DNA of 64,000 nt from Mantamonas sphyraenae (Eukaryota; CRuMs; Mantamonadidae). The position numbers and the translations under genes are program-made. Shown here piece after piece: positions 18,034 through 29,060 of the stretch. Where the stretch lies: positions 186,001-250,000 of the forward strand of contig JAPMXV010000051.1 in NCBI GenBank assembly GCA_026936335.1, written 5' to 3'. The notes beneath the pieces are model-generated. The model did no database searches and had not been told where the DNA came from. It saw nothing but the letters and a program-made list of their open reading frames with translations. Within the stretch, counting starts at the first letter, position 1. Each line of letters opens with the position of its first letter.

Positions 18034-21000
18034 TCATTCCTTGCGTCCAAACTTGAACGACAGGCCGCGCTTGAACCGCGCGCTGGCACCACTCTCTTTG
18101 TCCCCGCCTCCACTGTGCTGCTGTTGCTCATGGCCATTGCCACTGGCGCCTGTGGACACAATGGACGCGCTCCCGCTCTCTCCGGCTGTTATTTGCATGG
18201 TTTCGATCATTGTGTCGATCAGTTGTTCCCGTTCGCTGTCGCTTGCATCCACCTTGAGCAGTTGCAGTCCTGGCACAATGTTCCCATGGATGGTCTCTGG
18301 GCTCAGCAAAAGTCCGTTGAACGCACTGTAGCATTCTAGCAGCAGATCCGCGATTTCCCCCTTGAGAATCTCGTTTTCCTGTTCCCTGTTTGCGTCCACC
18401 AGCTGCAGCAGCTTTGGCAGCAGATCTGAGTGTGTGTGTGACGGTGTGATGGTGTGATGGTGTGGCCAAGTGTGCAAGTGTGAGTATGAGCTGCTCTTTG
18501 ATATTCACCCTGTGTGTGTGTGTGTGTGTGTGTGTGGAGACAAACGCACATCGATCGCGAAAGGACTTGTCCACACGTCGCACCACACGCTTAAAGTTGC
18601 GCAACACTTCGCGCAGGTCTGCAGAGCTCCCCTCTGCAATAAAGGCGTCAAACTGGGCCTTTGTCTTGTCGAGCAGCGCCGTGTCGCTGTGCTGCACCGT
18701 CACCTCGGCAAAGGCAGAGATGGTGGCAAACTTGACTTCCTGGTCGGGGTCGTTGGCAAGGGTGACGAGCGCAGGGATGACACGTTTGCGCACCTTTTCC
18801 AGATCCAGGGCGCCGACGAGCATCTTGAACAGATCCACGACCGTCAGGCGCACAGGAGCCGCTTGGCTCACGACAAGCTCCCACAGCATTTCCAAAAGAG
18901 CGTCCTGGTGCACGGTGTGTTGGCACAGCGAGCGCACGGCGCTCGCTAGACCGTTGCGTTGCGACGTGCTCCATCCGTTCTCCTCCAGCGAGACGTTTTC
19001 CACAAGCGAGTGCACAAACGCAATCACACTCTGCTTGGAGAGCGTTTGCAGCACGCCAGAGACATACACAGGCAAGAGACGCGAGCGCAACTGGCCATGG
19101 CTTCCGTCCTGCGACGCTGCCTCCTCGCGTTGCAAGTCCTCAAACGACTTGCGAAACTGGGGATCGACGATGGTCTGCACCACCTCTGTGCCCAGCAACG
19201 AGCACACACTCCACACAATGTACGTGAAACCCGCGACCAGCTCTCTGTTTTCGCTGTCCAGGATGGCCACACAGGCAATCATGCGATTGATGAGGCGCAC
19301 CGTCATGAAATCCATCGCCGGCCACTCAGCTACGATTTCGTACATGTGAGCCACCACCCACTCGAAACGAGTGCGAAGCGCGTGCAGGTCAACCTCGCCG
19401 TCCTTTTCTTTGTCACACAGCGTCTTGAGCTGGTGCAGCACCTGCTCGTTGACGACGCCGTGGCTGTACACGGGTTGTTTGCCGTCGTCGTTGCTGCTGC
19501 TCACTCCACCATCCACCTCTGGCATGCTCTGCATGACACAGAGCATCAAACGAGGCAGCAGAGAGACAAAGAGGTCGATGAGCAGGAGCAGCTGGTCGTT
19601 GTCTGTGTCTGTGAGGGCGCGCACACGCACGGTCTGTCCGTCGCTGTGCTCCACCAGCCGCGACTCCATCTGTTCCAACAACATGCCCATCACCTGACTC
19701 TCAAAGTGATGTGTGGCCAGCGCCCACCGTGTGACGCTGGGCACCATGTGCTCGCGTGTGGTGTTGCTGACGTCTTCCGACGGGTCAAACAGCAGCCGCA
19801 TCATGAGTTCTGTGATGTGACCCAGCTTGTCCGGCTCCTCAAACTGCTCCACAAGCATAGACAGGTTGCGCACGGCCACCACACGCACCTCCTCCGCTCG
19901 GTCGTCCAGCAGCTGGTGAGGATGGAGAGGATGAGACTGGGACGCATTTCTGGTGCCACGTACTCTGCCAACAGACCACACGAGTCGGCCACAAGCATGC
20001 GTCTTTCTGCGTGTTTGTGGTCGATTTGCTCCCAACATTGGGTCAGGAGTTCGTTCATGGTGCGGTCCTCGCCCACCGCCGCCGCCATCTTGCGACACCC
20101 GTCCATGATCACCTTGCGACGTGCAGCATCCGGCACCTGCCACAAGTTGAACAGTTCCCGTGTGAGCTCCAGCCGCGTTGTCTCTTCGGGATGGGCCTGG
20201 ATCAACGAGAGCAGCACGGGCACCAGCGGTTCCCTGTTTTTCAACAGCACGTGCGGCACCACGTCCGGCAGATGGCGTGCAACAACCGCAATGACATTCT
20301 CCTCGTCCAGTCGTGTGACCAACAACGAGTCTCCGCCTGCCCCGCCCCCCAACGATGCCGTGCTGGCCCCTCCGGGCGACAGCGGGCCCGACGAGTCGAA
20401 ACTCATGCCCGCCTGCACACGCAGGCCCTCTGTGTCGCCGCCGGGTGAGGCGAGGCTGGCTGCAGCGGCGGCTTCTTCCACCGCCTGTGCCGTTTCTTGC
20501 TTCTGCTTGGCCTTGAGCTCCTCCATGGACTTTTTGTGTTCAGCTTTCAGCGAGTCCATCTTGCTCTGCAGCTTCTTGTTGGCCGTCATCAGCTCGGCCA
20601 CCTTGCGTGCACTCTCGCGTGCCGTCTCCTGCACGGTTTCAAGCTCGTGGTGCACCTCTTTGTCGTCCTCCTGCTTGCGTGCTTGTGCTTCGGACAGGGC
20701 GGCGCGGGCCTCGTCCAGTTGTGCCTCGAGTTCGCTCTGTTTGCCCTTCCACGTGCTGTCCTGGCGTGCCACGGCCGTGCGAAGCACAGCCAAAGCACTG
20801 GGCGTGTCAATTTGAAGCCCCACCTGCGACCAGTCGTCCAGGTCCTGGCCCAGCTTGTCGTCCACCTCATCGGAAAAGGTGATCGCCGTCAGCTCGAAAT
20901 CCTGGCTCGTCAGGAACTCGTTGATCAGAAAGTTGAGTGCCCGCACCTCGGTCTCGCTTGCACTGCGGCTGTCCTCTGTGCCCTCCAGCACATTCTGTGC

Positions 21001-21664
21001 GGTGTACGTGGCTCGTGTTTCGCCTGCACCCGGAACGAGTGTCGGTGTGAGTGAACCCTCCGGGTCTCGACACGCGCTCACCTGCACTACGGGTTGGGCA
21101 CCTGGGCTTCTTGGCACTCGTGGGCACGCAAGATACACAAACGGGCAAAAGGCCCCATCGAGGGGTGTTGGGACGTCGGTGAAGCGGCTGTGGAGGTGGA
21201 AAACGCGCGCTGGACGGAGCCGAGGCCCACAACTCACTGTGCTCCTTCTCCAAACTGGCGATGCGCTTGCGGGCCATCTGCAAATCTTCGGTGCTGATTT
21301 TGAGCTTGTGTTCGAGTTCGCGGATGCGTTCGTGCAGCTCCGGCGCGCTTGCGTCGTCGTCGCCGTCGACGGCAGCGAGGCTGGAATTGACCGCCGACGA
21401 AGAGGCCGCGTTTGCGCCTGCAGACGAGGAGGACAGCGATACAGAGGCCCAGGGCTTGGAGCGTGTGATGGACCATTGGTTGAACGCGCTCTGGGCATCC
21501 TGTATTTCGGCGTCGTTGCGTGCTGTCAGCTCCTCAAAGAAGGTCGCCAGGACGCTGCTCTCCAGGCCGTCGCCCAGGGCTTCCTGGAACAGCTCCAATG
21601 CACTCAGGGTGTACCCTGCGTCCAACAATGTGCGTGCGACGTCTTCCAGTCGCTTTGCGTCCAT
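18034..21664 (-). CDS. RELCH: RELCH homolog (LisH, coiled coil, HEAT), one frame break
   Basis: Exons 21664-21238, 21023-18550 and 18425-18034. The N-terminus is a LisH-like helix pair (VARTLLDAGYTLSALELFQE). A coiled coil follows (ELEHKLKISTEDLQMARKRI), then the family signature NFLINEFLTSQDFELTAITF, a second long coiled coil, HEAT repeats, and the block ending CWEQIDHKHAERRMLVADSC. Human RELCH (KIAA1468) binds Rab11 and helps move cholesterol between recycling endosomes and the trans-Golgi. At about 19915-19925 the frame shifts by one base: the reading before it (PEMRPSLILSIL) and after it (QLLDDRAEEVRVVAVRNL) are both conserved. The exon lengths sum to one base short of a multiple of three. 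A sequencing error or a genuine disruption are the alternatives. The second intron has CA and GT runs. Confidence 0.85.
18511..18536. repeat. GT/CA dinucleotide run in RELCH intron 2
   Basis: A TG run inside RELCH intron 2 near the donor side; the acceptor of the same intron is also CA-rich (CACACACTCAG). Confidence 0.9.
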
Positions 21665-21788
21665 TGCAGGGTTGGGTTGGGGGAGTCGGAGACCAAAAGT
21701 TGCGCACCACCACCGTTTTGCCTTTCATTGTGCCTTTCCCGGCAGCTGTTGGGTCCTTCTCCCTCGTTGTCATCAACATCTGCATCCA

Positions 21789-22862
21789 TCACCATGTCAT
21801 CTGGTCGAGCAGCACCTTTGCGGTCTCCGGGTGCCCGTTCACCGACGCCATGCGCAGCGGGGACCACATGTCGGTGTCTAGACTGTGCACATCTGCACCC
21901 ATGTGCAATAGCAAAGTCACCATGTCTGTGTGTCCGTTGGCTGCTGCAACATACAAAGGGGTGTACTTGCCGTCTTTTTCCCGTTCCACATCTGCTTCGT
22001 TGTCCAGCAGCAACCACACCGTCTCCACATGTCCCCTTGCAGCCGCGATGCACAGTGGTGTCCATCCATCCTCTGTCCACGCTTCCACGTCTGCGCCTCG
22101 CTCCAACAGCATCGACACCGCCTCCGCGTGTCCCTCCTGTGCTGCAATGCACAATGGAGTCCACCCGTCATTCTTCGCCTTGTCCACCTCTGCTCCGCTG
22201 TCCAACAACACCCTCACTGTCTCGATGCGATTCTTCTGTGCCGCAACAAACAGCGGCGTGACACCGTCCTCCATCTCCTTGTCCTTCTCTGCACCGCTGT
22301 CCAGAAGCATCGCCACCATGTCTGCGTGGTTGTAGTGTACTGCAATGAGCAACGGTGTGAACCCGCTATCGTTGGGCTTGTCCACGTCTGCGCCATGGTC
22401 CAGAAGAAGCTGTGCAGTTGTGGTGAGCCCGTTCTGTGCCGCTATGCACAGCGGTGTCCACCCACCCTTCCTGGGTCTGTCCACTTGTGCACCCCTGTCC
22501 AGCAGCATTGTCACTGTTTCCGTGTGGCCGTGCAGTGAAGCACAGGACAGCGGTGTCCACACGGCGTGTCGCAACGCCTCGATATCTGCACCCCTGTCCA
22601 GCAGCAGCGTCGCTGTTTCCGTATGTCCCTTGCGCACTGCCATGTAGAACGGTGTGGCTCCGTTGTCGTTGGGCTTGTCCACCTCTGCACCGTGGTCGAG
22701 CAAAAGCAGTGCGGCGGACACGTTCCCCTCCCACCCGGCGACGTGCAAGGCCGTCCATCCGTCTGCATGCTCGTTCACATCCGCCCCATCATTGAGCAAC
22801 TCTTCCATCGCAATCAAATCTTGTTTCTTGACAGACTTCATCAGTGCGGTGGCGTTTGTCAT
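21789..22862 (-). CDS. ankyrin-repeat protein, array copy 1 (10 repeats)
   Basis: A single exon of 357 aa, made almost entirely of ten 33-residue ankyrin repeats after a short helical cap (TNATALMKSVKKQDLIAMEE). It is the most diverged member of the array: its repeats lack the uniform DRGADVDKA spacer of the other five, and its upstream DNA does not carry their shared block. The start at 22862 was chosen because it aligns the cap with that of the other copies; an in-frame upstream extension has no ankyrin sequence. It is an ankyrin scaffold with no enzymatic domain, and its partner is unknown. Confidence 0.8.
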   Translation of the reverse strand: MTNATALMKSVKKQDLIAMEELLNDGADVNEHADGWTALHVAGWEGNVSAALLLLDHGAEVDKPNDNGATPFYMAVRKGHTETATLLLDRGADIEALRHAVWTPLSCASLHGHTETVTMLLDRGAQVDRPRKGGWTPLCIAAQNGLTTTAQLLLDHGADVDKPNDSGFTPLLIAVHYNHADMVAMLLDSGAEKDKEMEDGVTPLFVAAQKNRIETVRVLLDSGAEVDKAKNDGWTPLCIAAQEGHAEAVSMLLERGADVEAWTEDGWTPLCIAAARGHVETVWLLLDNEADVEREKDGKYTPLYVAAANGHTDMVTLLLHMGADVHSLDTDMWSPLRMASVNGHPETAKVLLDQMTW

Positions 22863-22992
22863 TCTGCTGCAATGCAATGCAATCGTTGCATGAGCACGCG
22901 CATGATGTGCACAGAACCACAAAGGCGGTTGCATTCTCCCTGCCCCTTTGCACAGCACCCATCATTCCATTTCTTTCATTGCTGTGTTCTGT

Positions 22993-24915
22993 TCAAAGGT
23001 TCTTCTCAGTCTCGCGCTCACCAACTTCTGTGTCCCGTGTCACCATCCCACCAGCTCCAGCCCTGCCCAGCAGCATCGTCGCAATCTCTGCATGCCCATT
23101 CTGCACTGCAATGTTCAACGGGGTTGCTCCGTCCACCGTCGACTTGCCCACATCTGCTCCCCTGTCCAGCAGCATCGTCACCGTTTCTGCGTGCCCATTC
23201 TCTGCTGCAATGTGTAACGGTGTCCACCCGTCCTCGTCCGCCTTGTCCACCTCTGCTCCTCTGTCCAGCAGCATTGCCAAAATCTCTGTGTGCCCGTAAT
23301 GTGCTGCAATGTACAACGGTGTGGCTCCACTCGCCAACGTCATTTCCACATCTGCTCCTCTGCCCAACAGCATCGTCGCCATCTGCATGTGGCCGTTCTG
23401 CACTGCAATGTTCAATGGCGTCCACCCGTCCTCCTCCGCCTTGTCCAAGTCTGCTCCTCTGTCCAGCAGCATTGCCATAATCTCTGTGTGCCCGTTGCAT
23501 GCTGCAACAAGCAACGGTGTGGCACCACTCATCAACGCCTTGTCTACCTCTGCCCCGCTCTCCAGGAGCATCGAGGCCATCTCTGTGTCTCCTTTCTCTG
23601 CTGCAACGTACAACGGGGTGGCTCCGTTCTCGTTCGCCTTGTCCACCTCTGCTCCTTTGTCCACAAGCATTGCCGCCATCTCCGTGTGTCCGTTCTGTGC
23701 TGCAGTGTGCAACGGTGTCCACCCGTTCTCCTTCGCCCTGTCCACCACTGCACCTCTGTCCAGCAGCAATGTTCCCATATCTGTGTGTCCGATCCATGCA
23801 GCAACGTACAACGGGGTGGACCCGTCCTTCCGCGCCATGTCCACCTCTGCTCCTCTGTCCAACAGCAACGTCGCCGTATCTGTGTGTCCGTTCCATGCTG
23901 CAACGTACAACGGAGTGGCTCCGTCCTCTTTCGCCATGTCCACCTCTGCTCCTCTGTCCAACAGCAACGTCGCCGTATCTGTGTGTCCGTTCCATGCTGC
24001 AACGTACAACGGAGTGGCTCCGTCCTCCTTCGCCATGTCCACCTGTGCTCCTCTGTCCAACAGCATCGACACCGTTTCAGTGTACCCGTTCTCTGCTGCG
24101 ATAAACAAAGGGGTGGCACCGTCCTCCTTCGCAATGTCAACCTCTGCTCCTCTGTCCAACAGCATCGTCGCCGTTTCTGTGTGCCCGTTCTGTGCTGCAA
24201 CAAACAAGGGGGTGGCTCCGTCCTTCTTCGCCATGTCAACCTCTGCTCCTCTGTCCAACAGCAACATCGCCGTATCTGTGTGTCCGTTCCATGATGCAAC
24301 GTACAACGGAGTGGCTCCGTCCTCCTTCGCCATGTCCACCTGTGCTCCCCTGTCCAGCAGCATCGACACCGTTTCAGTGTACCCGTTCTCTGCTGCAATA
24401 AACAACGGTGTGGCACCGTCCTCCTCCGCCTTGTCCACGTCTGCTCCTCTGTCCAGCAGCATTGAAGCCATCTGTGTGTCTCCGTTTTGTGCTGCAATGA
24501 ATATGGGCGTTGTTCCATCCCCTTTCGCCTTGTCCACATCTGCTCCCCTGTCAAGCAGCAGCAACACCATCTCCGTGTGCCCGTTCTGTGCTGCAATGAA
24601 TAGCGGTGTGACTCCGTCCTTGTCCGTCTTGTCCACTTCTGCTCCTCTGTCCAGCAGCATTGCCGCCATCTCTGTGTGTCCGTTCTGTGCTGCAACGTAC
24701 AACGGTGTCACTTCCCTCTCTCCCGCCTTGTCCACGTCTGCTCCCCTGTCCAGCAGCAGCCTCCCAGCAGCGGTGTCTCCCTCCCACCCCGCCACCAGCA
24801 ACGGGGTCCACCCAGCCTCGTCCTCTTCGTTCACGTCTGCACCTCCATCAATCAATTGCTCCATTGCACTGGTATCTCCTTGTTCAACTGCCTGAATCAG
24901 CTCTGTGTTGCTCAT
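22993..24915 (-). CDS. ankyrin-repeat protein, array copy 2 (18 repeats)
   Basis: An intronless frame of 640 aa beginning MSNTELIQAVEQGDTSAMEQ, then 18 ankyrin repeats of the type G-x-TPLyvAAqNGHTEmatMLLDRGAeVDKA. A short non-repeat tail contains GMVTRDTEVGE. Neighbouring repeats are nearly identical at the DNA level (99-bp period), a sign of recent repeat duplication or gene conversion. No signal peptide, membrane helix or second domain is present. The promoter-proximal DNA at 24916-25120 is shared with copies 3 to 6. Confidence 0.85.
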   Translation of the reverse strand: MSNTELIQAVEQGDTSAMEQLIDGGADVNEEDEAGWTPLLVAGWEGDTAAGRLLLDRGADVDKAGEREVTPLYVAAQNGHTEMAAMLLDRGAEVDKTDKDGVTPLFIAAQNGHTEMVLLLLDRGADVDKAKGDGTTPIFIAAQNGDTQMASMLLDRGADVDKAEEDGATPLFIAAENGYTETVSMLLDRGAQVDMAKEDGATPLYVASWNGHTDTAMLLLDRGAEVDMAKKDGATPLFVAAQNGHTETATMLLDRGAEVDIAKEDGATPLFIAAENGYTETVSMLLDRGAQVDMAKEDGATPLYVAAWNGHTDTATLLLDRGAEVDMAKEDGATPLYVAAWNGHTDTATLLLDRGAEVDMARKDGSTPLYVAAWIGHTDMGTLLLDRGAVVDRAKENGWTPLHTAAQNGHTEMAAMLVDKGAEVDKANENGATPLYVAAEKGDTEMASMLLESGAEVDKALMSGATPLLVAACNGHTEIMAMLLDRGADLDKAEEDGWTPLNIAVQNGHMQMATMLLGRGADVEMTLASGATPLYIAAHYGHTEILAMLLDRGAEVDKADEDGWTPLHIAAENGHAETVTMLLDRGADVGKSTVDGATPLNIAVQNGHAEIATMLLGRAGAGGMVTRDTEVGERETEKNL

Positions 24916-25120
24916 TCACTCTCTGCCACCACACCAATCCAACACAACACGTCAGCAACAGCCTTCTCTCCCCTTTCTTCCCCCTCTACCTCCCCAACGA
25001 CCACCTCCAACCTCCCCTCACCCACCCCCTTTCACCAACCCACTGTCCTCCCTCTCACCTTTCACAATCACAAATCAAATTGCCCGCGCCCGCGTTTCCA
25101 TTTTCACTCCTTTTTCCCCC
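24916..25120 (-). repeat. shared ankyrin-gene upstream block, copy 2
   Basis: DNA directly upstream of array copy 2. On the plus strand it is C/T-rich and reads through CATTCACTCTCTGCCACCAC, then a block with CCCAACGACCACCTCCAACC and CAACCCACTGTCCTCCC. The same block occurs in the same position next to copies 3-6, so it is the likely promoter and 5' untranslated region. Confidence 0.8.
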
Positions 25121-25174
25121 CTTCCCCTTTGCACACATCATTCCATTTCTTTCATTGCTGTGTTCTGTTCTAAT

Positions 25175-26500
25175 TCAAAGGTTCTTCTCTTTCTCTCGCT
25201 CCCCAACTTCTGTGTCCCGTGTCACCATCCCAGCTCCAGCCTTGCCCAGCAGCATCGTCGCAATCTCTGCATGCCCATTCTGCACTGCAATGTTCAACGG
25301 GGTTGCTCCATCCACCGTTGACTTGCCCATATCTGCTCCCCTGTCCAGCAGCATCATCACCAGCTCTGCGTGCCCATTCTCTGCTGCAATGTGTAACGGT
25401 GTCCACCCGTCCTCGTCCGCCTTGTCCACCTCTGCTCCTCTGTCCAGCAGCATTGCTATCATCTCTGTGTGCCCGTTGCATGCTGCAACAAGCATCGGTG
25501 TGGCTCCACTCATCAACGCCTTGTCCACATCTGCTCCTCTGTCCAGAAGCATCATCACCGTCTCTGTGTGTCCGTTCCATGCTGCAACGTACAACGGAGT
25601 GGCTCCGTCCTCTATCGCCATGTTCACCTGTGCTCCTCTGTCCAACAGCAACATCGCCGTTTCTGTGTGTCCGTTCCATGATGCAACGTACAACGGAGTG
25701 GCTCCGTCCTCCTTCGCCATGTTCACCTGTGCTCCTCTGTCCAGCAGCATCGACACCGTTTCAGCGTACCCGTTCTCTGCTGCGATAAACAACGGTGTGG
25801 CACCGTCCTCCTTCGTCTTGTCCACCTCTGCTCCTCTGTTCAGCAGCATCGTCGCCGTTTCCTTGTGCCCGTTCTGTGCTGCAATGAACAACGGGGTGGC
25901 TCCACTCATCAACGCCTTGTCCACATCTGCTCCTCTGTCCAGAAGCATCATCGCTGTCTCTGTGTGTCCGTTCTGTGCTGCAATGTACAACGGCGTGACT
26001 CCGTCCTCCTCCGCCTTGTCCACGTCTGCTCCTCTGTCCAGCAGCATTGAAGCCATCTGTGTGTCTCCGTTTTGTGCTGCAATGAATATGGGCGTTGTTC
26101 CATCCCCTTTCGCCTTGTCCACATCTGCTCCCCTGTCAAGCAGCAGCAACACTATCTCCGTGTGCCCGTTCTGTGCTGCAATGAATAGCGGTGTGACTTC
26201 GTCCTTGTCCGTCTTGTCCACTTCTGCTCCTCTGTCCAGCAGCATTGCCGCCATCTCTGTGTGTCCGTTCTGTGCTGCAACGTACAACGGTGTCACTCCC
26301 ATCTCTTCCGCCTTGTCCACATCTGCTCCCCTGTCCAGCAGCAGCCTCGCAGCAGCTGCGTTTCCCTCCCACGCCGCCACCAGCAACGGTGTCCACCCAG
26401 CCTCGTCCTCTTCGTTCACGTCTGCACCCCCATCAATCAATTGCTCCATTGCATTGGTGTCTCCTTGTTCAACTGCCTGAATCAGCTCTGTGTCGCTCAT
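25175..26500 (-). CDS. ankyrin-repeat protein, array copy 3 (12 repeats)
   Basis: An intronless frame of 441 aa starting MSDTELIQAVEQGDTNAMEQ, with 12 ankyrin repeats and the same C-terminal tail as copy 2 (GMVTRDTEVGE). Long parts match copy 2 almost exactly, including repeats near both ends, so the two probably differ by loss or gain of internal repeats. Its 3' flank (around 25135-25215) matches that of copy 2 (22960-23035). Confidence 0.85.
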   Translation of the reverse strand: MSDTELIQAVEQGDTNAMEQLIDGGADVNEEDEAGWTPLLVAAWEGNAAAARLLLDRGADVDKAEEMGVTPLYVAAQNGHTEMAAMLLDRGAEVDKTDKDEVTPLFIAAQNGHTEIVLLLLDRGADVDKAKGDGTTPIFIAAQNGDTQMASMLLDRGADVDKAEEDGVTPLYIAAQNGHTETAMMLLDRGADVDKALMSGATPLFIAAQNGHKETATMLLNRGAEVDKTKEDGATPLFIAAENGYAETVSMLLDRGAQVNMAKEDGATPLYVASWNGHTETAMLLLDRGAQVNMAIEDGATPLYVAAWNGHTETVMMLLDRGADVDKALMSGATPMLVAACNGHTEMIAMLLDRGAEVDKADEDGWTPLHIAAENGHAELVMMLLDRGADMGKSTVDGATPLNIAVQNGHAEIATMLLGKAGAGMVTRDTEVGEREKEKNL

Positions 26501-26690
26501 TCACTCTCTGCCACCACATCAACCCAACACACACGTCAGCATCAGCCATTTCCCCCCTTTCTTCCCCCTCTACCTCCCCAACGACCACCTCCAACCTCCC
26601 CTCACCCACCCCCGTTCACCAACCCACTGTCCTCCCTCTCACCTTTCACAATCACAAATCAAATTGCCTGCGCCTGCGTCCATTTCACTC
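26501..26690 (-). repeat. shared ankyrin-gene upstream block, copy 3
   Basis: Same block as upstream of copy 2, with single-base differences (for example CCCGTTCACCAACCCACTG in place of CCCTTTCACCAACCCACTG). It ends in a conserved A/T-rich stretch, CACAATCACAAATCAAATTG. Confidence 0.8.
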
Positions 26691-26748
26691 CTTTTTCCCT
26701 CGCTCCTCCACACTCGCTCCTCGCTCCTCCACCCCGGCTCCTTGTGCA

Positions 26749-28872
26749 TCATCGCACCGCACCGTGCGGAGAGTGCTCCCCAACTTCCGTGTCCCGTGTC
26801 ACCATCCCACCAGCTCCAGCCCTGCCCAGCAGCATCGTCGCAATCTCTGCATGCCCATTCTGCACTGCAATGTTCAACGGGGTTGCTCCATCCACCGTTG
26901 ACTTGCCCATATCGGCTCCCCTGTCCAGCAGCATCATCACCAGCTCTGCTTGCCCATTCTCTGCTGCAATGTGTAACGGCGTCCACCCGTCCTCGTCCGC
27001 CTTGTCCACATCTGCTCCCCTGTCCACCAACATCGTCGCCGTTTCTATGTGGCCGTTCGCTGCTGCAGTGTTCAATGGCGTCCACCCGTCCGCGGTTGCC
27101 TTGTCCACCTCTGCTCCTCTGTCCAGCAAGCTTGCGATCATCTCTGTGTGCCCGTAATGTGCTGCAATGTACAACGGTGTGGCTCCACTCGCCAACGTCA
27201 TTTCCACATCTGCTCCCCTATCCAGTAGTGTTGCAACCATCTCTGTGTGTCCGTTCTCTGCTGCAACATACAACGGTGTGGCTCCATCCGCCATCGCCTG
27301 GTCCACGTCTGCTCCTCTGTCCAGCAGCATCGAGGCCATCTCTGAGTGGCCGTTCGCTGCTGCAATGTACAACGGTGTGGCACCGTTCTCCGCCATCGTG
27401 TCCACCTCTGCTCCTCTGCCCAACAGCATCGTCGCCATCTGCATGTGGCCGTTCTGCACTGCAATGTTCAATGGCGTCCACCCGTCCTCCGTTGCCTTGT
27501 CCAAGTCTGCTCCTCTGTCCAGCAGCATCGAGGCCATCTCTGTGTCTCCGTTCTCTGCTGCAATGTACAATGGTGTGCATCCGTTCTCCTCCATCTTGTC
27601 CACATCTGCCCCCCTGCCCACAAGCATCGTCACCATCTCTGCGCACCCGTTCTGTGCTGCAACGTGCAACGGCGTCCTCCCATCCGTCGTCGCCTTGTCC
27701 ACCTCTGCTCCTCTGTCTAGCAGCATCGTCACCGTTTCTATGTGCCCATCCTCTGCTGCAACGTGTACCGGCGTCCATCCACTCTCCGTTGCCTTGTCCA
27801 CCTGTGCTCCTCTGTCCAGCAGCATCGTCACCGTTTCTGTGTGCCCGTTCTCTGCTGCAATGTACAATGGTGTGCATCCGTTCTCCTCCATCTTGTCCAC
27901 ATCTGCTCCCCGGTCAAGCAGCATCGAGACCATCTCTGTGCACCCGTTCTGTGCTGCAACGTGCAACGGCGTCCTCCCATCCGTCGTCGCCTTGTCCACC
28001 TGTGCTCCTCTGTCTAGCAGCATCGTCACCGTTTCTGTGTGCCCATCCTCTGCTGCAACGTGCACCGGCGTCCATCCGCTCTCCGTTGCCTTGTCCACCT
28101 GTGCTCCTCTGCCCAGCAGCATCGTCACCATCTCTGTGTGCCCGTTCTCTGCTGCAATGTTCAATGGTGTCCACCCATTCTCCGTTGCCTTGTCCACCTC
28201 TGCTCCCCTGTTCAGCAGCAATGTTCCCGTCTCTATGTGTCCCATCCAAGCAGCAACGTACAGCGGGGTGACGCCATCCGTCGTCGCCTTGTCCACCTGT
28301 GCTCCCCTTTCCAGCAGTATCGTCACCGTTTCTGTGTCTCCGAGCTTTGCTGCGATGTACAGCGGTGTGGCTCCGTTCTCGTTCGCCTTGTTCACCTCTG
28401 CCCCTCTGTCCAGCAGCATTTTCGCCGTCTCTGTGTGCCCGTTGTGTGCTGCAATGTACAACGGTGTGATTCCATCCTCATTCGCCTTGTCCACCTGTGC
28501 TCCTCTATCCAGCAGCATCGTCGCCGTTTCTGTGTGCCCGTTGTGTGCTGCAACGAACAGCGGGGTTGCTTCGTCATCCTTCGCCTTGTCCACCTCTGCT
28601 CCTCTATCCAGAAGCATCAGGGCCATCTCTGTGTGTCCGTTCTGTGCTGCAACGTACAACGGTGTCACTTCCCTCTCTTCCGCCTTGTCCACGTCTGCTC
28701 CCCTGTCCAGCAGCAGCCTCGCAGCAGCTGCGTTTCCCTCCCACCCCGCCACCAGCAACGGGGTCAACCCAGCCTCGTCCTCTTCGTTCACGTCTGCACC
28801 TCCATCAATCAATTGCTCCATTGCACTGGTATCTCCTTGTTCAACTGCCTGAATCAGCTCTGTGTTGCTCAT
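26749..28872 (-). CDS. ankyrin-repeat protein, array copy 4 (20 repeats)
   Basis: An intronless frame of 707 aa with 20 ankyrin repeats. It uses the same cap and tail motif as copies 2 and 3, but the tail continues past GMVTRDTEVGE into HSPHGAVR because the downstream DNA differs. A two-repeat unit (GWTPVHVAAEDGH then GRTPLHVAAQNGC) is itself duplicated within the gene, which shows that multi-repeat blocks are copied together. Its 3' flank resembles that of copy 5. Confidence 0.85.
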   Translation of the reverse strand: MSNTELIQAVEQGDTSAMEQLIDGGADVNEEDEAGLTPLLVAGWEGNAAAARLLLDRGADVDKAEEREVTPLYVAAQNGHTEMALMLLDRGAEVDKAKDDEATPLFVAAHNGHTETATMLLDRGAQVDKANEDGITPLYIAAHNGHTETAKMLLDRGAEVNKANENGATPLYIAAKLGDTETVTILLERGAQVDKATTDGVTPLYVAAWMGHIETGTLLLNRGAEVDKATENGWTPLNIAAENGHTEMVTMLLGRGAQVDKATESGWTPVHVAAEDGHTETVTMLLDRGAQVDKATTDGRTPLHVAAQNGCTEMVSMLLDRGADVDKMEENGCTPLYIAAENGHTETVTMLLDRGAQVDKATESGWTPVHVAAEDGHIETVTMLLDRGAEVDKATTDGRTPLHVAAQNGCAEMVTMLVGRGADVDKMEENGCTPLYIAAENGDTEMASMLLDRGADLDKATEDGWTPLNIAVQNGHMQMATMLLGRGAEVDTMAENGATPLYIAAANGHSEMASMLLDRGADVDQAMADGATPLYVAAENGHTEMVATLLDRGADVEMTLASGATPLYIAAHYGHTEMIASLLDRGAEVDKATADGWTPLNTAAANGHIETATMLVDRGADVDKADEDGWTPLHIAAENGQAELVMMLLDRGADMGKSTVDGATPLNIAVQNGHAEIATMLLGRAGAGGMVTRDTEVGEHSPHGAVR

Positions 28873-29060
28873 TCACTCTCTGCCACCACATCAACCCAAC
28901 ACACACGTCAGCATCAGCCTTTCCCCTTTTCTCCCCCCCCTACCACCCCAACGACCACCTCCAACCTCCCCTCACCCAACCCCGTTCACCAACCCACTGT
29001 CCTCCCTCTCACCTTTCACAATCACAAATCAAATTGCCTGCGCCTGCGTCCATTTCACTC
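28873..29060 (-). repeat. shared ankyrin-gene upstream block, copy 4
   Basis: Third occurrence of the block, directly upstream of array copy 4. It is closest to the copy 3 version and shares the CCCGTTCACCAACCC variant. Confidence 0.8.

Noticed and set aside
19873-19925. A 47-bp intron in RELCH to explain the frame shift
   Set aside because: A GT-AG pair of suitable length exists, but the would-be intron encodes conserved RELCH sequence (PEMRPSLILSIL), so a one-base indel is more likely.
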